From the NCBI GenBank assembly GCA_047601665.1, contig JASGIT010000001.1:992001-1056000 (forward strand): 64,000 nt of DNA, given 5' to 3'. The position numbers were made by a program, and so were the translations under genes. This document shows, one piece after another, positions 58,837 through 64,000 of this stretch (position 1 is its first letter; each line of letters opens with the position of its first letter). The notes beneath the pieces were generated by a model. It had not been told where the DNA came from and made no database searches. It saw only the letters and a list, made by a program, of their open reading frames with translations. Source of the stretch: JASGIT01 sp047601665 (GTDB taxonomy: Bacteria; Pseudomonadota; Gammaproteobacteria; Burkholderiales; Burkholderiaceae_C).

Positions 58837-60593
58837 GCGCCGTCGTCCAGACCCGCTGCGGCCAGCTGCGGGGCCTTCAGGACCGCGGCACCGTGGTGTT
58901 TCGCGGCATCCCTTACGCCCAGCCGCCGCTGGGCGAGCTGCGCTTCAAGCCGCCGCAGCCGCCCCAGCCCTGGGACGGTGTGCGCGATGCCCGCGAGTTC
59001 GGCCCCGCAGCGCCGCAGTACGCGGGCCTGAGCGGCCTGGCGCTGAAGCTGATGGTGGGCCGCGCCCATGAGGACTGCCTCTACCTGAACGTCTGGACCC
59101 CCGCCGCCGACGGCCAGCGCCGCCCGGTGATGGTCTGGATCCACGGCGGGGCCTTCGTGCTGGGCGCCGGCTCGCAGTCGCTGTACGACGGCTCGGTGCT
59201 GGCCAGCCGTGGCGACGTGGTGGTGGTGACCATCAACTACCGGCTCGGCGGCCTCGGCTTCCTGCGGCTGAAGGAGATTTCCCAGGGCCGCATCCCGTCC
59301 ACCGGCAACGAAGGCATCCTCGACCAGATCGCCGCCCTCGAATGGGTGCGCGATGAGATCGCCCACTTCGGCGGCGACCCCGGCAACGTCACCATCTTCG
59401 GCGAATCGGCCGGCGCCATGAGCTGCGCCACGCTGCTCGGCTCGCCGCGCGCGCAGGGGCTGTTCCACCGCGCCATCCTGCAAAGCGGTTCGGCCAACTA
59501 CGTGTCCTCGCCCGACGACGCCAGCCGCATGGCAACCATGCTGATGGACGAGATGAACCTGGCGCCGCACGAGGTGGACCAGTTGCAGGCCATCGAGCCC
59601 GAGCGCATCGTGCGGGGCCAGCAGCGCATGACCGGACGGCTGCTGGTGACGCCGCGCAGCGTGTTCTCCGGCCGCTTCCTGGCGCCGCGCCGCGCCGGCG
59701 TCACGCTGTACCTGGCCGGCGCCCTGGCCTGGCGCGTGCTGCGCCGCACGGTGCGCATGGCTACGGGCTTCGTGCAGGACCTGTTCAAACCCGCGCCCGA
59801 GCGCCGGCGCGGCCGGCTGCGCGGCCTGCTGGCCTCGCTGCAGACCGTGCCGCAGGCGCCCGAGCTGCCGCTGGAGCCGGTGCTGGACGCCGACGTGCTG
59901 CCGCGCCACGCCTTCGACGCCGTGGCCGACGGTATCGCCCGCAAGGTCAGCCTGCTGATCGGCACCAACCTGGACGAGATGAAGCTCTTCATGGCCATGG
60001 ACCTGGCCGCGACCACGCTCACCGAGAAAGCGCTGATCGCCCGCTGCGAGGAGAAGATTCCGGGCACGGACGCCAGCGGCGTCTCCCTGGGGCGGCGCGC
60101 GGTCGAGGTCTACCGCGCCGCGCGGGCCGCGCGCGGCGAAAGCACGCGCCCGCCCGACCTGTGGTTCGCCATCGAGTCCGACCGCGCGATGCGCTGGCCC
60201 GCCATGCACCTCGCCTCGCTGCAGAGCGCGCACCAGGCGCAAACCTACGCCTACCTGTTCACCTGGCCCTCGCCCTCGTGGGGCGGCGCGTTGGGCGCCT
60301 GCCATGCGCTGGAGCTGCCCTTCGTCTTCGGCACGCTGGACGACAGCCGGGTGGTGCGCGACTTCGCCGGCGCCGCCCGCCCCGGCGCGCGCGAGCTGGC
60401 CGAGCGCATACAGGACGCCTGGATCCGCTTCGCCCGCACCGGCAACCCGGCCCACCCCGGCCTCGGCGACTGGCCGGCCTACGACGCCCGGCGCCGCACG
60501 ACGATGGTGCTGGACCACGAATGCCGCCTGGAGGATGCGCCGCGCGAGCCCGAGCGCGCGTTCTGGGACGCAATCCAGCCGCACCGGCGATAG
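58833..60593 (+). CDS. Type B carboxylesterase
   Basis: 586-residue alpha/beta-hydrolase of the carboxylesterase/cholinesterase family. Oxyanion region MVWIHGGAFVLGAGSQ (about 92-107), serine motif TIFGESAGAMS (nucleophile about 192), EDCLYLNVWTP signature at about 72-82, acidic residue in GTNLDEMKLF and histidine in GACHALELPFVFG. No signal peptide is seen, so it is probably cytoplasmic. Start is a GTG preceded by AGGAGA at 58822-58827. Substrate: unknown carboxylic ester. Confidence 0.9.
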   Translation: MSAVVQTRCGQLRGLQDRGTVVFRGIPYAQPPLGELRFKPPQPPQPWDGVRDAREFGPAAPQYAGLSGLALKLMVGRAHEDCLYLNVWTPAADGQRRPVMVWIHGGAFVLGAGSQSLYDGSVLASRGDVVVVTINYRLGGLGFLRLKEISQGRIPSTGNEGILDQIAALEWVRDEIAHFGGDPGNVTIFGESAGAMSCATLLGSPRAQGLFHRAILQSGSANYVSSPDDASRMATMLMDEMNLAPHEVDQLQAIEPERIVRGQQRMTGRLLVTPRSVFSGRFLAPRRAGVTLYLAGALAWRVLRRTVRMATGFVQDLFKPAPERRRGRLRGLLASLQTVPQAPELPLEPVLDADVLPRHAFDAVADGIARKVSLLIGTNLDEMKLFMAMDLAATTLTEKALIARCEEKIPGTDASGVSLGRRAVEVYRAARAARGESTRPPDLWFAIESDRAMRWPAMHLASLQSAHQAQTYAYLFTWPSPSWGGALGACHALELPFVFGTLDDSRVVRDFAGAARPGARELAERIQDAWIRFARTGNPAHPGLGDWPAYDARRRTTMVLDHECRLEDAPREPERAFWDAIQPHRR

Positions 60594-60619
60594 GCGAGCG
60601 GCTGCTGTACCCTTGCCAC

Positions 60620-60919
60620 ATGACCGCCGACCTCGCCGCCCGCCAGCTCCAGAATTTGCAGGACGACCTACTCGCCCTGCGCGACCTGCGCATCACCAGC
60701 CACGCCTTCAGCACCGCCGCGCGCGGCTACGCCGTGCTGCTGGCCGCGCTGCCGCCGCGCTTCGAGGAGGTGCTGCTGGGCCTGCTCGACCGGCTGGAGT
60801 CGAGCGCGCTGTTCGCGGAGGAAAGCTGCTCGTTCAGCCAGAAGGATCTGCTGGCGAGTTTGCAGATGTGGCTGGACAAGGCTCAGGAGAAGCTGCCGAA
60901 ATCGCCAGAAGCGCCGTGA
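60620..60919 (+). CDS. Small conserved-looking hypothetical protein
   Basis: 99-residue helical, acidic and leucine-rich protein (LAARQLQNLQDDLLALRDLRITSHAFSTAARGYAVLLAALPPRFEEVLLGLL). No cysteines suggesting metal binding, no TM segment. No family recognised. The 3' end overlaps the converging nitroreductase gene by 37 bases. Confidence 0.6.
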   Translation: MTADLAARQLQNLQDDLLALRDLRITSHAFSTAARGYAVLLAALPPRFEEVLLGLLDRLESSALFAEESCSFSQKDLLASLQMWLDKAQEKLPKSPEAP

Positions 60920-61590
60920 AACCGCGCCCACTCGCCCAGGGGCGCCCGTTCGGTCCTCACCGCGTTGACCGGGTGCCCGGCGTCGGCATAGCCGATGGCC
61001 ATGCCGCAATAAACCATGCGGCTGGCGGGCAGGCGCAACACTTGGTTCACGGTCTGCGGATACAAAGCCCACGCCTCCTGCGCGCATGAGCCGACACCCT
61101 GCGCGTGCAGGAGCAGCATCAGGGTCTGCAGGAACATTCCCAGCCCCGCCCATTGCGGCGGCCCCATACGCCGCTCCACCGAGCAGAACAGCGCCACCGG
61201 CGCGCCAAAGAAGCAGAAATTGCGGGCCAACCACTGTGCACGCGCAGCCTTGTCGCCGCGCGCGATGCCCAGCTGCGCATAGACCGCCTCCCCGGCGGCA
61301 AAGCGGCGGCCGTGCCAGGGCTCGGGCAGCGGGTCCGGAAAGACCGTGTAGGCGCGCTCCTCGCGCCGTGGCGCGCCTGCGGCCTCCTCCGCCAGCCGGG
61401 TCTGCATCAAGGCGTTGAGGCGCGCCAGGGGCTCGCCCGTGAGCACATCCACATGCCACGGCTGCAGGTTGCCGCCGGACGGCGCGCGCCCGGCCTGCTC
61501 CAGCGCGGCGCGCACCAACGCCAGGTCCACGGGCCGGGGGAGAAAAGCGCGCACGGAGCGGCGGCTGGCGACGGCGGCAGTGACATTCAT
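60883..61590 (-). CDS. Nitroreductase-family oxidoreductase
   Basis: 235-residue FMN-dependent nitroreductase. N-terminal SRRSVRAFLPRPVDLALVRAALEQAGRAPSGGNLQPW (about 10-45) holds the FMN-binding R/S and the GGNLQPW motif. C-terminal GVGSCAQEAWALYPQTVNQVL and MVYCGMAIGYADAGHPVN follow. Reduces nitroaromatics or quinones with NAD(P)H in known members; real substrate unknown. Divergent from the AraC gene with 44 bases between starts. Confidence 0.88.
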   Translation of the reverse strand: MNVTAAVASRRSVRAFLPRPVDLALVRAALEQAGRAPSGGNLQPWHVDVLTGEPLARLNALMQTRLAEEAAGAPRREERAYTVFPDPLPEPWHGRRFAAGEAVYAQLGIARGDKAARAQWLARNFCFFGAPVALFCSVERRMGPPQWAGLGMFLQTLMLLLHAQGVGSCAQEAWALYPQTVNQVLRLPASRMVYCGMAIGYADAGHPVNAVRTERAPLGEWARFHGASGDFGSFS

Positions 61591-61634
61591 GCGCCCACTG
61601 TCGCGTGCGCGGCGATTCCTGCCAACTGGCATGA

Positions 61635-62624
61635 ATGACATATACAGTCAAGAAAATGCCAACCCTCCCACCCAACCGTCTGGTGGCCCTGCTGGTCTAC
61701 GACGGCGTGAATGCTTTCGAGCTGGGCATCGCCCACGAGGTCTTCAGCCTGCCGGACATGGGGGAAGACTGGTACCGCCTGGCGGTCTGCGCGGAACGGC
61801 CCGGCGTGCCCTGCCGCACCAGCGCGCATCTGCAGGTCGTGGCCGACGGCAGCCTGGCCCAGGCACGGCAAGCGGGCACCGTGGTGGTGCCGGGGTGGCG
61901 GAACATCGACGCCGCCCCGCCGTCCGCCATCGTGCAGGCTGTGCGCGACGCCCATGCGCGCGGAGCGCGGGTGCTGTCCATCTGCTCCGGCGTATTCGTC
62001 CTGGCGGCGGCGGGGCTGCTGGATGGCAAGCGGGCCGCCGTGCATTGGGCCCATGCCCAGGCGCTGGCGCGGCGCTACCCGGCCTTGCAGGTCGACGCCT
62101 CGGTGCTCTACACCGACCACGGCAACGTGCTGACCTCGGCGGGCCGCGCGGCGGGCCTGGATGCGTGCGTGCACCTGGTGCGCCGCGACTTCGGCCCGGC
62201 CATTGCCAACCAGGTGGCGTGCAGGCTGGTGATTCCCGCGCACCGCGAAGGCGGGCAGGCGCAGTACATGCCGCAACTGGTCTCCGAAGAAAGCGCACCG
62301 CTGGCCGGGCTGATGGCATGGGCGCGGCAGCATCTGGCGGAACCCCTGTCGATCGACCGGCTGGCGCGGCAGGCCCGGATGAGCCGCCGCACCTTCATCC
62401 GCCGCTTTGAGGCGGCGACGGGCATGAGCCCTGGGCGCTGGATCATTCAGGAACGCCTGGCACAAGCGCGCAGCCTGCTGGCCTCGACGGATTGGCCGGT
62501 GGAGACGGTAGCGGCCTCCACCGGTTTCGGGTCGGCGGAAGTGCTGCGGCATCACTTTCGGCAGCGGCTGGACACCAGCCCTGCGCTGTACCGGCGCAGC
62601 TTTCGCTTGGGCGCATCGGCTTAA
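61635..62624 (+). CDS. ftrA: GlxA/FtrA-type AraC regulator
   Basis: 329-residue protein. N-terminal DJ-1/PfpI-like domain (LVALLVYDGVNAFELGIAHEVFSLPDMG; nucleophile-like Cys in ARVLSICSGVFVLAAAGLLDG near 115-125). C-terminal AraC DNA-binding domain follows with two helix-turn-helices (LSIDRLARQARMSRRTFIRRFEAATGMSPGRWII). The domain order matches FtrA/GlxA regulators. The divergent nitroreductase gene is a likely target. Confidence 0.87.
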   Translation: MTYTVKKMPTLPPNRLVALLVYDGVNAFELGIAHEVFSLPDMGEDWYRLAVCAERPGVPCRTSAHLQVVADGSLAQARQAGTVVVPGWRNIDAAPPSAIVQAVRDAHARGARVLSICSGVFVLAAAGLLDGKRAAVHWAHAQALARRYPALQVDASVLYTDHGNVLTSAGRAAGLDACVHLVRRDFGPAIANQVACRLVIPAHREGGQAQYMPQLVSEESAPLAGLMAWARQHLAEPLSIDRLARQARMSRRTFIRRFEAATGMSPGRWIIQERLAQARSLLASTDWPVETVAASTGFGSAEVLRHHFRQRLDTSPALYRRSFRLGASA

Positions 62625-62750
62625 AGCAGCCTGACCACCCTTTCTTGTTTTTTGCAAGCAGGCACATGCCCGGCAAAGAATCGCAAAGCCGCTGGCGCTC
62701 TGGCGCGCGCGGGGCTACCTTGGCCGCCTCTCATATCAATGGAGGTTCGC

Positions 62751-62945
62751 ATGGGACTGCTCAATGAAATTGTCGGCGCGGTGGTAGCGGAAGAAGCGCT
62801 CAAGAAGGTTGACCCCGATGCCGGTTTCCTGAAAAAGGGCATGGCGGTGATCGCGGGCTTCGAGGGCGAGAAGGTCGTCGAGGAAAAAATCCGCGACCAC
62901 TTCGCGGACGACAACGCGCCGCAGGATGGCGGCAACAGCCAGTAA
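62751..62945 (+). CDS. Small acidic hypothetical protein
   Basis: 64-residue protein, MGLLNEIVGAVVAEEALKKV, then AGFLKKGMAVIAGFEGEKVV and an acidic C-terminus (FADDNAPQDGGNSQ). A strong GGAGGT ribosome site lies 4 bases before the ATG, which is why this start was chosen over an in-frame ATG at 62739. No family recognised; the amphipathic, glycine-rich helices could associate with membrane. Expression is well supported by the ribosome site. Confidence 0.7.
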   Translation: MGLLNEIVGAVVAEEALKKVDPDAGFLKKGMAVIAGFEGEKVVEEKIRDHFADDNAPQDGGNSQ

Positions 62946-62994
62946 GGCCAGCCCGGCAGGCGCCGGGCAATCCGCGCGGGCACCGCACCGCGCT

Positions 62995-63048
62995 CCTCAA
63001 ACCATAGCTGCCAGCGCTTGTCCAGCAAGCGCTGGCAGCTATTTTTGT
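62995..63048. repeat. Dispersed palindromic repeat, perfect-palindrome copy
   Basis: ATAGCTGCCAGCGCTTG (63004-63020) and CAAGCGCTGGCAGCTAT (63026-63042) are perfect 17-base arms around TCCAG, followed by TTTT on the plus strand. Between converging genes (62945 and 63054), so it can act as a transcription terminator. Confidence 0.85.
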
Positions 63049-63053
63049 ATGTG

Positions 63054-63476
63054 TTAACCCTTCGCCAGCAATTGGCCCACATCGGCAATCAGCCGCGTGA
63101 CGGTCTGGCACAGGGAATCGACCTGTGCGGCATCGATCTCCAGGAAGCCCTCGTACTCGGCCAGGTTGCGCTGCTGGTGCGCGCTGTCGAGCACCCGCCA
63201 TTGCACCGCCTGCCAGCCCAGCGTGTGCGGCAGGCACTGGAATACCGTGTACCTGTTTTCACTGCGGTAGCCGTGCCAGCGCAAGGCGGCCAGCGCGGCG
63301 GCGTGCGCGGCGTTGTAAGCGCTGGTGAAGCGGCCTTCGTCCGACAGCTGCGCCAGGCGCGCATCGGCCAGCCGCGTCTGCGCCATGGCAAGCAGGCGCC
63401 GGACCTCGGCCTCGTTGCGCGGCTCGGCTTTGAGCTGGCCTATGCGCACGAGGTTGTCCAGCGCCGCCACGCTCAT
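63054..63476 (-). CDS. HEPN-domain protein (HepT-like toxin candidate)
   Basis: 140-residue all-helical protein: LVRIGQLKAEPRNEAEVRRLLAMAQTRLADARL, SAYNAAHAAALAALRWHGYRSENRYTVFQCLPHTLG and a C-terminal SLCQTVTRLIADVGQLLA helix. The AYNAAHAAALAALRWHGYR segment is the HEPN helix pattern. An RxxxxH/Y ribonuclease motif may be present (RSENRYTVF), but I cannot be sure. Its ATG overlaps the stop of the nucleotidyltransferase gene (ATGA), the gene order of MntA/HepT-like toxin-antitoxin pairs. Confidence 0.75.
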   Translation of the reverse strand: MSVAALDNLVRIGQLKAEPRNEAEVRRLLAMAQTRLADARLAQLSDEGRFTSAYNAAHAAALAALRWHGYRSENRYTVFQCLPHTLGWQAVQWRVLDSAHQQRNLAEYEGFLEIDAAQVDSLCQTVTRLIADVGQLLAKG

Positions 63477-64000
63477 GCCTCAGCCTCCGGCAATGGCATG
63501 AGGGAGAGCGTGGGCTGCGCCAGCACGCGCTGGATGAACGAATCCTCCTCGTCCCGCCGCCTGGCGTATTGGGCGGGCGTGTAGATGGTGGGATTGATCT
63601 TGCGGCCCAGGGCGGGCTCCAGCGGCAACAGCAGGGGCAACACCTCGGCCAGCGCCAGGTCTTGGGCTACCAGCATCAGATCCACGTCGCTGTGCGCGGT
63701 GTCGGCCTGCCGGGCCACGGAACCATAGACGTAGGCATCGTGCAAGCGCGCGGCCAGGGGCGCCAGCGCCTGGCGCAGCAGCGGCACCACCCCCAGGGTC
63801 TTGCGCGTGAGCGCCACCAGTTCGGCATACACCGGGCTGGCCGGATTGGCCTGGAAGCGGCGCAGATTGCCCACCCGCTCCGACAGCACCACCCCCGCAT
63901 CCACCAGCCGGTTCAATTCTCGCTGCAGCGACGCGCTGCCCAGGCCGGACAGGCGGCGCAGTTCGCTCAAGTGGTAGCCGCGCCCGGGCTGGCCGAACAG
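63473..64000 (-). CDS. Nucleotidyltransferase with N-terminal winged helix (partial, 5' end beyond window)
   Basis: Reads on from base 64000 in frame (LFGQPGRGYHLSELRRLSGL, then GSASLQRELNRLVDAGVVL) as a winged-helix domain. After it comes a minimal nucleotidyltransferase domain with AYVYGSVARQADTAHSDVDLMLV: GS followed by DxD, the metal-binding pair of MNT proteins. A TTG at 63970 is not the true start. With the HEPN gene it forms a MNT/HEPN pair, where the nucleotidyltransferase acts as antitoxin by adenylylating the HEPN toxin in known cases. DNA-binding by the wing may autoregulate. Confidence 0.83.
   Translation of the reverse strand: MFGQPGRGYHLSELRRLSGLGSASLQRELNRLVDAGVVLSERVGNLRRFQANPASPVYAELVALTRKTLGVVPLLRQALAPLAARLHDAYVYGSVARQADTAHSDVDLMLVAQDLALAEVLPLLLPLEPALGRKINPTIYTPAQYARRRDEEDSFIQRVLAQPTLSLMPLPEAEA

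Overview
The window is a GC-rich chromosomal segment with almost no non-coding DNA and long chains of genes that overlap by 4 bases. Gene content, codon use, the Comamonadaceae-style glutamate-cysteine ligase next to glutathione synthetase, the 16S-Ile-Ala-23S-5S rRNA operon and a Comamonadaceae-like porin all point to a beta-proteobacterium of the family Comamonadaceae (Acidovorax/Alicycliphilus/Diaphorobacter-like). This is inference from gene families; the 16S gene would settle the genus. I saw no prophage, insertion sequence, CRISPR array or plasmid function.

Layout. 1-3 kb: start of a porin gene, then an acetate permease operon (DUF485 + actP). 3-12 kb: one long minus-strand operon built around leucine catabolism (methylcrotonyl-CoA carboxylase beta and alpha, methylglutaconyl-CoA hydratase, HMG-CoA lyase). 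It also carries a VapBC toxin-antitoxin pair, a DinB-family protein, a DUF4126 membrane protein, a GhrA-like reductase, a DUF1289 protein and a DsbA-fold isomerase. 12-21.6 kb: Na+/H+ antiporter, acyl-CoA synthetase, HAD phosphatase, a diguanylate cyclase, a Tat-exported peptide-binding protein and a Zur-box-preceded COG0523 metal GTPase. 21.6-28.3 kb: a two-component system co-transcribed with two COG4705 membrane proteins and a small lipoprotein, divergent from a membrane PQQ glucose dehydrogenase.

28-43 kb: YchJ, DUF421, a sulfite-exporter gene broken by one in-frame TGA, LysR, MFS, O-methyltransferase, acyl-CoA dehydrogenase, thiolase, carbonic anhydrase, SDR, LysR, lactate permease plus FMN lactate dehydrogenase, isovaleryl-CoA dehydrogenase and a metallo-beta-lactamase-fold hydrolase. 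43.1-48.9 kb: a complete rRNA operon on the minus strand, driven by repeated promoter modules. 48.9-58.5 kb: minus-strand cluster gshB, benE, kup, gshA, trkH, trkA, proA (glutathione synthesis interleaved with potassium uptake). 58.7-64 kb: carboxylesterase, small hypotheticals, nitroreductase, GlxA-type AraC regulator and a HEPN/nucleotidyltransferase pair cut by the window end.

The most unusual structure is a dispersed ~55-60 bp imperfect palindrome found nine times. It lies mainly between genes, but sequences matching it also form in-frame coding segments of methylcrotonyl-CoA carboxylase beta, proA and possibly the thiolase. Other points of note are the TGA-interrupted exporter, the paired COG4705/lipoprotein/two-component locus, the phased A-tracts between a GGDEF gene and a binding-protein gene, and the triplicated rRNA promoter module.
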